Positions 23,843 through 32,243 of a DNA stretch of 51,638 nt are shown here, piece after piece. Both the position numbers and the translations under genes were made by a program. The stretch is from assembly GCA_021850095.1 (NCBI GenBank), contig JAJZRX010000017.1, positions 1 through 51,638 of the forward strand, read 5' to 3'. Under the pieces are notes generated by a model, which searched no databases, was not told where the DNA came from, and saw nothing but the letters and a program-made list of their open reading frames with translations. Positions within the stretch are counted from its first letter, which is position 1, and the number at the start of each line of letters is the position of its first letter. This DNA comes from Deltaproteobacteria bacterium. GTDB taxonomy: Bacteria > Desulfobacterota > Desulfuromonadia > Geobacterales > Pseudopelobacteraceae.

Positions 23843-25819
23843 TCAAGGCCTTAGCAGCGCCTCGGCCATGATTTCGGCCACGTCCCGCACCTTGACGTTG
23901 TCAGCCTTGACGTCCTTCAGGCCATCCTCGAACATTGTCAGACAGTACGGGCAGGCCACGCAGACCGTGTCCGGCTTTTCCTGCAGCGCCTCCGTGACCC
24001 GGGTCAAATTGATCCGCTCGCCGGTGTGTTCTTCCATCCACATCCGGCCGCCGCCGGCGCCGCAGCAGAAGGCGTTGTTGCGATTGCGCTCCATTTCAGC
24101 CGGTGCTTTCCCGGTGGCAGCCTCGACAACCTGGCGCGGGGCGTCATACACATCGTTATGCCTTCCCAGGTAGCAGGAATCGTGAAAAACCGTCGCGCCC
24201 ATCTCGCTCGTGGTCTTGTCCAGTTTGAGCCGGCCGTCCTGAACAAGATTGCGCAGCAGTTCGCTGTGGTGGATCACCTCCAGTTCGATACCATACTGGC
24301 GGTAATCGTTCTTGAGGGTCGAGAAGCAGTGCGGGCATTGGGTAATGACCTTCTTGACGCCCCGCTCCCTGAAAAGCGCCACGTTTTCCCGGGCCATTTT
24401 GTCAAACACGTATTCGTTGCCCAGTCGGCGGACACTGTCACCGCAGCACTTCTCATCCTTGCCCAGGATCCCCCAGGAGATGCCGGCCTTGTCCAGAAGC
24501 TGGGCCATGGCCACGCTGACGTGCTTGTTGCGGGAATCAAAGGAACCGGCGCAGCCGACGTAAAAGAGGTACTCGGTGGCATGCTTGTCGAAGGGCTTGA
24601 CCTCCATCTGGCTGCACCACTTGGTACGCTCGCTGGGAGCGATGCCCCAGGGATTGCTGCGCCCCTCCATGTTCTCGAACAGATTCAGCAGCTCTTCCGG
24701 GAAGTTGGCTTCGGTTTCCACCAGATGACGGCGCAGCTGGATGATCTTGGGCATCTGCTCGATAAAGACCGGGCAGGCCTCCATGCAGGCCCCGCAGGTC
24801 GTGCAGCCCCAGATCGACTCTTCGGAAATGCTCCCCTCGCCCTGTTCGCCGATCAGCGGAACCTGCGGCTGCTCCCCGTTTTTCAGCGAAGGGCCGTTTT
24901 CCAGCAGATTGACCTTGATATCATGGACAACAGCGCGGGGATTGAGCGGCTTGCCGGTGATGCTGGCCGGGCAGACCTTCTGGCAGCGCCCGCATTCGGT
25001 GCAGGAAAAGGAATCCAGCAGATCCTTCCAGCTGTAGCGGTCAACCTGGGCCACACCGAAGGTATTTCCGGGGGAGAAGTCTTCACGGGGAACCGTATTC
25101 GGTTTTTCCAGGCGGCGGAAAAAACAGTTCGGTATGGCGGTCAGGATGTGCATGTGCTTGCTGTGCGGCAGGTAGCACATGAAGGCCAGCAGCGCAAAAG
25201 CGTGGGCCCACCAGGAAAAGCCATGGACCACCTCTCCGGACGCGGCCGGAACCAGCGTTGCGAACTGAGCCGAAACCGGCATCCAGGTTCGGGCCACCGC
25301 CAGGGTTCCCTCCTGCATGGCAGCGATCTTGGCGCCGTTGATGCCGAAGTAGGCCAGCATCAGGATGCCGATCAGGGAAAGGATGAAAAAAGCTTCCGGC
25401 GTCCTGGCCTCCGGGTAGGGAGGGGAAACAACCCGGCGCACGGCCGCGATCACCACCGCCAGCAGGGCCAGCAGCGAGACGATGTCCAGGGCCAGCAGCA
25501 GCGGAAAGTAGATGCCGTCCGGCAGTTTTGCAAGGCTGATGGCAGGGAAAACCCCATGCAGCAGAAACTCGGTATTGGCGATCAGCAGGATGATGAACGA
25601 CCAGAAAATGACGAAGTGGTTAATGCCGAACGGCTTGGCCAGAACGCGCTTCTGGCCGAAGGCGTACAGCAGCATCTCGCCGATGCGGCTGCCGATGTTG
25701 TCAAAGCGGTCCTCGGACTGGCCGAGTGATATCAGGCTGAGCCTTTTCCAGCAGCCCCAGGCAAAGACGGCCAGGGAGGCGACGAGAAGTACGGTGAATA
25801 TGGTCGGATTTGGTGTCAT
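23843..25819 (-). CDS. Membrane Fe-S oxidoreductase (DUF224/EMO type, ETF:menaquinone oxidoreductase candidate)
   Basis: 658 residues. The N-terminal ~230 residues are hydrophobic with several membrane helices, like a NarI/DsrM cytochrome b-type unit. Two [4Fe-4S] motifs follow: 'CTECGRCQKVCPASI' and 'CTTCGACMEACPVFIEQM'. The C-terminal half has two CCG domains ('CCGDSVRRLGNEY', 'CCGAGGGRMWMEEH') as in HdrD/GlpC. Proteins of this DUF224 group encoded beside etfAB move electrons from reduced ETF to menaquinone. Last gene of etfB-etfA-this. A start GAGG lies eight bases upstream. Confidence 0.9.
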   Translation of the reverse strand: MTPNPTIFTVLLVASLAVFAWGCWKRLSLISLGQSEDRFDNIGSRIGEMLLYAFGQKRVLAKPFGINHFVIFWSFIILLIANTEFLLHGVFPAISLAKLPDGIYFPLLLALDIVSLLALLAVVIAAVRRVVSPPYPEARTPEAFFILSLIGILMLAYFGINGAKIAAMQEGTLAVARTWMPVSAQFATLVPAASGEVVHGFSWWAHAFALLAFMCYLPHSKHMHILTAIPNCFFRRLEKPNTVPREDFSPGNTFGVAQVDRYSWKDLLDSFSCTECGRCQKVCPASITGKPLNPRAVVHDIKVNLLENGPSLKNGEQPQVPLIGEQGEGSISEESIWGCTTCGACMEACPVFIEQMPKIIQLRRHLVETEANFPEELLNLFENMEGRSNPWGIAPSERTKWCSQMEVKPFDKHATEYLFYVGCAGSFDSRNKHVSVAMAQLLDKAGISWGILGKDEKCCGDSVRRLGNEYVFDKMARENVALFRERGVKKVITQCPHCFSTLKNDYRQYGIELEVIHHSELLRNLVQDGRLKLDKTTSEMGATVFHDSCYLGRHNDVYDAPRQVVEAATGKAPAEMERNRNNAFCCGAGGGRMWMEEHTGERINLTRVTEALQEKPDTVCVACPYCLTMFEDGLKDVKADNVKVRDVAEIMAEALLRP

Positions 25820-25837
25820 ATTTAAAACCTCAATTAG

Positions 25838-25978
25838 CCACAGAGAACACAGAGTTCACAGAGTAAATTCAAATTAGTAAACATCGGACTACTCAAAAAG
25901 ATATTCAGAACCAGGGAGTTTCACCTAATCATTCTTTTTGAATATTTTTCTCTGTGTCCTCTGTGTCCTCTGTGGCAG
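25838..25978. repeat. CACAGAG-type inverted repeat between etfA and the oxidoreductase gene
   Basis: The left arm has CACAGAG units (about 25838-25861: ccacagag, acacagag, tcacagag) and the right arm has the reverse complement (about 25950-25978: ctctgtg, ctctgtg, ctctgtgg). An inner pair AAAAAGATATTC/GAATATTTTT is present. This kind of palindromic repeat is widespread in deltaproteobacterial genomes. It lies inside an operon, so it may affect mRNA stability. Confidence 0.75.
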
Positions 25979-25991
25979 ATGTTTGTTTAGG

Positions 25992-27314
25992 TTATTTTCG
26001 CTGCTGTTTCAGTTCGCGGATCTTCTTGGTGATGGCCGGCACGACCTGGAACAGGTCGCCGACGATGCCGTAGGTGGCAACCTCGAAGATCGGCGCGCTG
26101 CTGTCGCGGTTGATGGCGATGACCATATCCGAATCCTGCATGCCGACCAGGTGCTGTATCGCACCGGAGATGCCGCAGGCGATGTAGATTTTGGGGCGGA
26201 CGGTCTTGCCGGTCTGGCCGACCTGGCGGTCACCCGGCATCCAGCCGGCGTCCACCGCGCTGCGGGAAGCACCCACCACGCCGCCCAGTTCGTCGGCCAG
26301 CTCCTGCAGCATGGCAAAGTTTTCCGACCCCATCAAACCGCGGCCGCCGGAAATGATGAATTCGGCTCCGGTGATATCCACAGCGCTCTTGCTGTGCGCA
26401 TCACGGATAATTTCCACGACCTTGGTCAGGATGCTCTCCTCCGGAACGGTAAACCCGTCGCGGACGATCGTACCCTGAGCGCCTTCCTGGCGCTCCGGCA
26501 TCGGCATGACGTTCGGCCGTACGGTCGCCATCTGGGGACGGAACTTGTCGCACATGATGGTGGCCATGATGTTACCGCCAAAGGCCGGGCGGGTCTGCAT
26601 CAGGTTGCGCTTGTCATCGATGGCCAGTCCGGTGCAGTCTGCGGTCAGGCCGGTGGCCACCCGGGTGGCGATCGCGCCGGCCAGATCGCGCCCCATGCCG
26701 GTGGCGCCCATCAGAATCACCTCCGGTTTATGGGTTTCGATCAAATGGCAGCACCCCTCCACATACGCTTCGGTGCGGTAATGCCAGTAAACCGGCGCGT
26801 CCAGCAGATAGGCCTTGCTGGCGCCATAGGCAAAAGCCTCGGCGCAGAGATGCTCGACCTTGTGCCCGATCACCAGCGCACAGAGTTCGACCCCCAGGGT
26901 CTTGGCCAGTCCGGCCCCGACCCCCAGCAATTCCCAGGAAACCTTGGCCGGTTCCCCTTCAGTCTGCTCGATGAACACCCACACCCCGCGATAGGCGGCC
27001 AGTTTTTTCGCCAGGGCCGCCGCCTCCGGATCGATCTCTTCTTCGACCGGAGCGGCCGAAGCGGCCAGTTCCGCCAGAATCTTCTGCTCCTCGGGGGTGA
27101 AGTACATCTCCAGGGCGCTGGCCGGGCAGATTTTGATGCATTTCTGGCAGCCGATGCACTTGACGGCCTCGATGATCGGCTCGCCGCTGTCGGTCATCTC
27201 AACACAATTGACCGGGCAGACGCTCTGGCAGCGGGCGCCGCAGGCGATGCATTTGCCTTCCAGCAGGCGGGCGACGCCGCGCGGTTTCTTCGGTTTTGGT
27301 TTGGTATCAGTCAT
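25992..27314 (-). CDS. etfA: Electron transfer flavoprotein alpha subunit with N-terminal ferredoxin domain
   Basis: 440 residues, about 100 more than plain EtfA because an N-terminal ferredoxin domain is fused. Its clusters are 'CIACGARCQSVCPVNCVEM' and 'CIGCQKCIKICPASALEM' (residues about 20-75). The EtfA part begins near residue 115 and carries the FAD-binding C-terminal signature 'GGRGLMGSENFAML' and 'VDAGWMPGDRQVGQTGK'. The pair with EtfB passes electrons from acyl-CoA dehydrogenases; the ferredoxin may link to the Fe-S oxidoreductase encoded next. Confidence 0.94.
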   Translation of the reverse strand: MTDTKPKPKKPRGVARLLEGKCIACGARCQSVCPVNCVEMTDSGEPIIEAVKCIGCQKCIKICPASALEMYFTPEEQKILAELAASAAPVEEEIDPEAAALAKKLAAYRGVWVFIEQTEGEPAKVSWELLGVGAGLAKTLGVELCALVIGHKVEHLCAEAFAYGASKAYLLDAPVYWHYRTEAYVEGCCHLIETHKPEVILMGATGMGRDLAGAIATRVATGLTADCTGLAIDDKRNLMQTRPAFGGNIMATIMCDKFRPQMATVRPNVMPMPERQEGAQGTIVRDGFTVPEESILTKVVEIIRDAHSKSAVDITGAEFIISGGRGLMGSENFAMLQELADELGGVVGASRSAVDAGWMPGDRQVGQTGKTVRPKIYIACGISGAIQHLVGMQDSDMVIAINRDSSAPIFEVATYGIVGDLFQVVPAITKKIRELKQQRK

Positions 27315-27334
27315 GTAAAACCCTTTTGTTGTCG

Positions 27335-28150
27335 TTAGATCGGCAGCATATCTTTGGCCAGCAGTTTTTCGATCAGCAGTTCGGCCGTTCCCTCCGGATC
27401 GGCGTAGCCATCACCCAGGATCTCTCCCTGCGCCCGATCGGGCGAAAAGATCTTGGAAACCCAGGTTGGCGAACCTTTCAAGCCGATTTTCTGTTCATCC
27501 AGCTTGAGGATCTGATTGTTCCAGACCTCGACCGTTGCCGTCGCGGCTGCCAATCGCATCGGCACCCTGGGGTAGCGCGGACGGTTAAGCTCGCGCACAA
27601 CGGTCAGCATGGCCGGCAGCGGAGCATCGACGATCTCGTGCCTGCCTTCCAGCTTGCGACTGACCCGGATTTTATTTTCGGAAAGGTTCAGGTCAACAAT
27701 CCTGTCCACCAGAGTCAGCTGCTGATACTCCAGCCGGCTGGCAATGCCGGGCCCGACCTGGGCGGTATCGCCGTCAATGGTCTGCTTGCCGCACAATACC
27801 AGGCCGACCTGATCAACCTCCTCGTGCAGCTTGCGAATGGCGGCTGCGAGGACATTGCTTGTGGCCAGGGTATCGGCGCCGCCAAAGACGCGGTCGGAAA
27901 GCAGGATGGCATGATCCACGCCCAGAGCCAGAGCTTTTTTAAGGGTAGCCTCGGCGTTGGGCGGCCCCATGGAAATCGCTGCCACACGGCAGCCGAAGCG
28001 GTCCTTGAGACGCAGCGCCTCTTCCAGGGCATGGGTATCGTAAGGATTGACTATGAAAGGGATGCCGTCACGGATCAGTGTGTTGGTGACCGGGTCGATC
28101 TGAACCTGGGTTGTGTCGGGAACCTGCTTGATACAGGCAACAATGAGCAT
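27335..28150 (-). CDS. etfB: Electron transfer flavoprotein beta subunit
   Basis: 271 residues, normal for EtfB. It starts 'MLIVACIKQVPDTTQVQIDP', the family N-terminus, and includes 'VNPYDTHALEEALRLKD' and 'DGDTAQVGPGIASRL'. It binds AMP and forms the ETF dimer with the following etfA, 20 bases on. The start has GAGG five bases upstream. First gene of the etfBA operon; the closest identified promoter lies beyond the ncRNA at 28239-28507, and there may be another in 28151-28238. Confidence 0.95.
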   Translation of the reverse strand: MLIVACIKQVPDTTQVQIDPVTNTLIRDGIPFIVNPYDTHALEEALRLKDRFGCRVAAISMGPPNAEATLKKALALGVDHAILLSDRVFGGADTLATSNVLAAAIRKLHEEVDQVGLVLCGKQTIDGDTAQVGPGIASRLEYQQLTLVDRIVDLNLSENKIRVSRKLEGRHEIVDAPLPAMLTVVRELNRPRYPRVPMRLAAATATVEVWNNQILKLDEQKIGLKGSPTWVSKIFSPDRAQGEILGDGYADPEGTAELLIEKLLAKDMLPI

Positions 28151-28238
28151 GGGTACCTCGGCTAATAGTTAAATGAACTTATTTCAGCTGTTCTCTGGCT
28201 GATAAACGGTCATCCCGGATGAACCGGCGGATTGAAAC

Positions 28239-28270
28239 AAAAAAACGCCCGGCTGATGTTCCAGCCAGGC
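28239..28270 (-). terminator. Intrinsic terminator ahead of etfB
   Basis: GCCCGGCTG (28247-28255) pairs with CAGCCAGGC (28262-28270) with one mismatch, followed by seven T on the minus strand. Confidence 0.85.
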
Positions 28271-28497
28271 TTCGGTGCCTCACGTCCTGCGCAGTGACGA
28301 GGCCTCTGAAGCTTTTGCCGGAAGTGGGCTGTTTTTAAGCAAAGTTAAAAACGTGTCTGCCTACCCGCAAGCCTTGTCTCTGGATCCAGCCGGTTAGCCT
28401 GCCTGTGCCCACGGGAACATTTTAGTTTCACCAAAAATTCCCGGTCGCGCCATGCCTGTTTTCAAGGCAGAGCGCTGTTAAAATAGGCAGATACAGG
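28239..28497 (-). ncRNA. Unidentified structured RNA or long leader upstream of etfBA
   Basis: A transcript of about 255 nt is predicted from the promoter at 28502-28529 to the terminator at 28239-28270. Visible stems, read on the minus strand: GCGC..GCCT/AGGC..GCGC; a long arm CGGGAA..TTTT/AAAA..TTCCCG at about 28412-28442; GTTTTTAA/TTAAAAAC (28330-28352); GCCTCGTC/GAC..GAGGC (about 28275-28302). It does not match 6S, RNase P, SRP, tmRNA or common riboswitches as far as I can see. It could be a free small RNA or an attenuating leader, since etfB begins 89 bases after the terminator. Confidence 0.62.
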
Positions 28498-28501
28498 CGG
28501 C

Positions 28502-28529
28502 ATTGTACCGATTTTACGTTTCCGGTCAA
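28502..28529 (-). promoter_or_regulatory. Sigma-70-type promoter of the ncRNA
   Basis: On the minus strand TTGACC (28529-28524), a 16-base spacer and TACAAT (28507-28502). Predicted start near 28495. Confidence 0.7.
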
Positions 28530-28787
28530 CTGATTTATACTGCCGGCAGGGCAAAAAAGTCAGCTGTCGTGCCGTTCCAGCGGCCTGTCGTGCGGCAATC
28601 CGTCCGCTGAACCGGAGTCCGCAGCAACGAGCCAGCCACTCAACACATTTCCACTCATATGAGTTTAAAAACAACTCTACACGTGAAAGAAAAAAGAGCC
28701 TTCCGTTCACAAACACACCATCGCCCAAGCCCCTAACTGCCTAATTTAAAGCCAATACCGCACAAAAACAAGGCAGCGGCACACTGC

Positions 28788-28803
28788 TGGCATGATACCT
28801 GCT
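28788..28803 (+). promoter_or_regulatory. Sigma-54 promoter of gdhA
   Basis: TGGCATGATACCTGCT fits the -24/-12 consensus TGGCACG-N4-TTGCW with two mismatches and correct GG-GC spacing. The start would be near 28814, giving a leader of about 70 bases. Confidence 0.72.
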
Positions 28804-28820
28804 TACATAATGAGCTTTAG

Positions 28821-30230
<1,410 letters not shown>

Positions 30231-30258
30231 ACCGCTGCACCCTGATTAAAATGCTGTC

Positions 30259-30287
30259 AAAGCCCGGCTCCGGCCGGGCTTTTTTTA
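30259..30287 (+). terminator. Terminator of gdhA, shared edge with draT
   Basis: AAAGCCCGGC/GCCGGGCTTT stem with a 4-base loop and a T-run. The T-run reaches the stop codon of the convergent draT gene. Confidence 0.92.
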
Positions 30288-31079
30288 TACGGTGCACATG
30301 ACACTGCGGACACGGTAGTCCCCTCCGATAACCAAATATTCCCCCTCGCCCTTCAGTATGCTGCCCGGCAGCAGATCGTTGTAAAAAAAGATCTTGCAGA
30401 GCGGCACCTGCACCCGCCAGACCGTGGATCCGAATTCCCAGGCCCGCACCTCATCCGAGGTAAAGGAGACCAGATTATTCAGTCTGACGATCTGTTCCCG
30501 CTTGCCGATGGATTCGACCAGATCATGCTCGCTGGCGTCATAGGTGCCCCGGTAAAGGTGAATTGACTTCTTGTCCGGAAACTTTTCAGACAACTCGAAC
30601 TGGCAGTACTGGTAAAGAATATCCAGTTGCGATTGGATCGCATTGGTTCGGGCGCTCCCCTTCATGACATCCACCGCATAATCGAAATAAGCCTGGCTAT
30701 GAAGTCCGCTTATGCGCGCCTTGTGGAAACTGGGCATAATTCCGATCCGGCTCTCCACCCAGCGCTTCAGCACCGCCCCCTCGACCGAATTGGAATCCAT
30801 CATCCAGCCACGCAGAAAGCGCAGATAACTGTTCTTGATGCTTTTCCGGGCGGTGTCGGTCTGCTCCTGCCAGTGGTGCAGCTGGAACTTGACCGACATG
30901 TAATCATTGAAAACCACCGCCCGCTCTTCCTGGCTGGCCAAACCGGCCAGCCGCTGGAACAGGAAACGGTTGCCGGACTTGACCCCCTGGATCTCCAGCG
31001 GCTGCGGGTTCTCGTTGAAATGATGCGATGCGATCACCCAAGGGGGCAGGTTGCAGTTGTTGAAGGAGCCATTGTGCAT
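30285..31079 (-). CDS. draT: NAD+-dinitrogenase reductase ADP-ribosyltransferase
   Basis: 264 residues, as for DraT. It switches nitrogenase off by ADP-ribosylating an Arg of NifH after ammonium upshift or energy loss. Recognised by 'NLPPWVIASHHFNENPQPLE' at residues 10-29, the NAD-binding 'LYRGTYDASEHD' with the catalytic Arg, and the late 'ILKGEGEYLVIGG' with the catalytic ExE. The partner hydrolase draG is not in this window. It is the last gene on this strand of the nif block. Confidence 0.95.
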   Translation of the reverse strand: MHNGSFNNCNLPPWVIASHHFNENPQPLEIQGVKSGNRFLFQRLAGLASQEERAVVFNDYMSVKFQLHHWQEQTDTARKSIKNSYLRFLRGWMMDSNSVEGAVLKRWVESRIGIMPSFHKARISGLHSQAYFDYAVDVMKGSARTNAIQSQLDILYQYCQFELSEKFPDKKSIHLYRGTYDASEHDLVESIGKREQIVRLNNLVSFTSDEVRAWEFGSTVWRVQVPLCKIFFYNDLLPGSILKGEGEYLVIGGDYRVRSVMCTV

Positions 31080-31129
31080 GAGCGCTGATCACCTCGTTGT
31101 GAATCCCTGCAGGGACGATCCTCGTGACC

Positions 31130-31168
31130 TTACAAGGCGGGCGATCACAAGGATTCGCCCCTACAGGA
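31130..31168. repeat. TGTAGGGGCGAA-type dispersed palindrome between nifX-like gene and draT
   Basis: On the minus strand TGTAGGGGCGAATCCTTGTG then ATCGCCCGCCTTG; GGGCGA pairs with TCGCCC. A relative of the palindrome inserted in nifEN. It reaches the last codons of the 31161-31490 gene. Confidence 0.7.
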
Positions 31169-31490
31169 TTTTTGCCAGCTCAACCAGAGTGGCCTTGATC
31201 GGTCCGGAAGCCACAAACGGTTCGATTCCCAGATTCTCCAACTCTCCCTTGGGATGCTCACCCATCTGGGCCGTAACAACCGCCCGACAGCCAGCCAGCG
31301 CTTCAGCGATGCCCTTCAGCACATGCCCGCGCAGCGGGTGCTGCGGGTCAAAACTGCAGTAGCGCTCGACCGTTTTCTCGTCCACCAGCCTGGCGCAGCC
31401 CTGTTCCACGTCGTAGATCAGAAAACGCTCGGCATGCCCGAAATGCTGGTTAATCTCCTTGCCATCCTTGGATGCAACCGCGATCAGCAT
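31161..31490 (-). CDS. NifX/NafY-like FeMo-cofactor-binding domain protein
   Basis: 109 residues forming one dinitrogenase iron-molybdenum cofactor domain (PF02579): 'MLIAVASKDGKEINQHFGHAERFLIYDV' (split here: MLIAVASKDGKEINQ, HFGHAERFLIYDV) and 'CRAVVTAQMGEHPKGELENL'. Such proteins hold NifB-co or FeMo-co in transit. The next gene upstream is the nif ferredoxin, 58 bases away. It is close to nifX but lacks the NifX C-terminal 'NPPPWL' tail. It may be another carrier in the NifEN assembly route. Confidence 0.85.
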   Translation of the reverse strand: MLIAVASKDGKEINQHFGHAERFLIYDVEQGCARLVDEKTVERYCSFDPQHPLRGHVLKGIAEALAGCRAVVTAQMGEHPKGELENLGIEPFVASGPIKATLVELAKIL

Positions 31491-31547
31491 GATATGCCTC
31501 CTTGACCGGCAGCCGCGATCTGCACCGACTGCCGTGACTCCCGTCCG

Positions 31548-31811
31548 CTACATCAGAACCGCTTCAAAACTGAAGCACTTCTTGGGACAGGTTCTGCCGC
31601 ATGCCTGACAGCCGATACAGTTGCCGGCGTTGCCCACCCGCATGAACATTTTGGCCGAATCATCTTCGTCCAGCTCCTCAAACGCCAATACATCGTGCGC
31701 ACAAACCTTGTAGCAGCGTCCGCAGCCGATGCAGACCGCCTCATCGATGGAGTTTACAAACTGGGGCGTCCACTCCTGCTTATCTCGTGTTAATCCGGTT
31801 ATGTAGGCCAT
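31548..31811 (-). CDS. Nif-specific 2[4Fe-4S] ferredoxin (ferredoxin III type)
   Basis: 87 residues. Two clusters: 'CIGCGRCYKVCAHDVL' and 'CIGCQACGRTCPKKCF', the second followed by 'SFEAV'. The N-terminal 'ITGLTRDKQEWTPQFV' is the hallmark of nif-associated ferredoxin III. It likely donates electrons in nitrogenase cofactor assembly or to nitrogenase reductase. Lies between nifX and the second NifX-like gene on the same strand. Confidence 0.92.
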   Translation of the reverse strand: MAYITGLTRDKQEWTPQFVNSIDEAVCIGCGRCYKVCAHDVLAFEELDEDDSAKMFMRVGNAGNCIGCQACGRTCPKKCFSFEAVLM

Positions 31812-31841
31812 GACTTTCTCCTTTTGAATCTGGTGTGGTGT

Positions 31842-32234
31842 TCACTCGTCCAGGAATGACGAGCGTATGTTCTTGTTGAGCGCCTTTTTCAGCCAGGGGG
31901 GCGGATTTCCCCGCAGCACCTGCTGCAGCCGTTCCACGGTCTCCTGCAGGCTGACTTCAGCGTTGGTCTTCATCGGGTGGATCTTCTGGGCCACCAGCTT
32001 GGCCGCCGCCGGGCCGCCGATCTGCATGGTATACACGATGGCACAGTCGGAAAGCAGCTGCGCCCGGGCGGCGATCCGATCTTCCTCGTCGCCGCCATGC
32101 TCGCCCACGCTGACCGCCTCCAGGAAAGCGGCCTGATCCGCCCCGACTTCCCAGATGTGGAAACTGTGGCACTGACCGAAATGCTGGTCGATGGTTTCTC
32201 CGTTTGAGGTGGTAAATGCTATTTTCATTTTCAC
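31842..32234 (-). CDS. nifX: Nitrogenase cofactor carrier NifX
   Basis: 130 residues with the FeMo-co binding domain ('MKIAFTTSNGETIDQHFGQC', 'VYTMQIGGPAAAKLV') and the NifX C-terminal tail 'RGNPPPWLKKAL'. NifX carries precursor clusters between NifB and NifEN. It begins 10 bases after the nifEN stop, so they are co-transcribed. Confidence 0.93.
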   Translation of the reverse strand: MKMKIAFTTSNGETIDQHFGQCHSFHIWEVGADQAAFLEAVSVGEHGGDEEDRIAARAQLLSDCAIVYTMQIGGPAAAKLVAQKIHPMKTNAEVSLQETVERLQQVLRGNPPPWLKKALNKNIRSSFLDE

Positions 32235-32243
32235 GCTCCTTTT

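Noticed and set aside
24026-25729. 567-codon plus-strand frame opposite the membrane Fe-S oxidoreductase
   Set aside because: Shadow of a gene with clear cluster and CCG motifs; no domain seen.
25938-27338. 466-codon plus-strand frame opposite etfA
   Set aside because: Shadow frame, low-complexity His/Gly/Gln composition, no family.
28239-28497. Cobalamin, FMN or 6S RNA identity for the etfB-upstream RNA
   Set aside because: The GGGAA..GGTGAAA piece recalls cobalamin RNAs, but the CCCGC-ACTGT core and the 3' box are missing; FMN and 6S signatures also do not fit.
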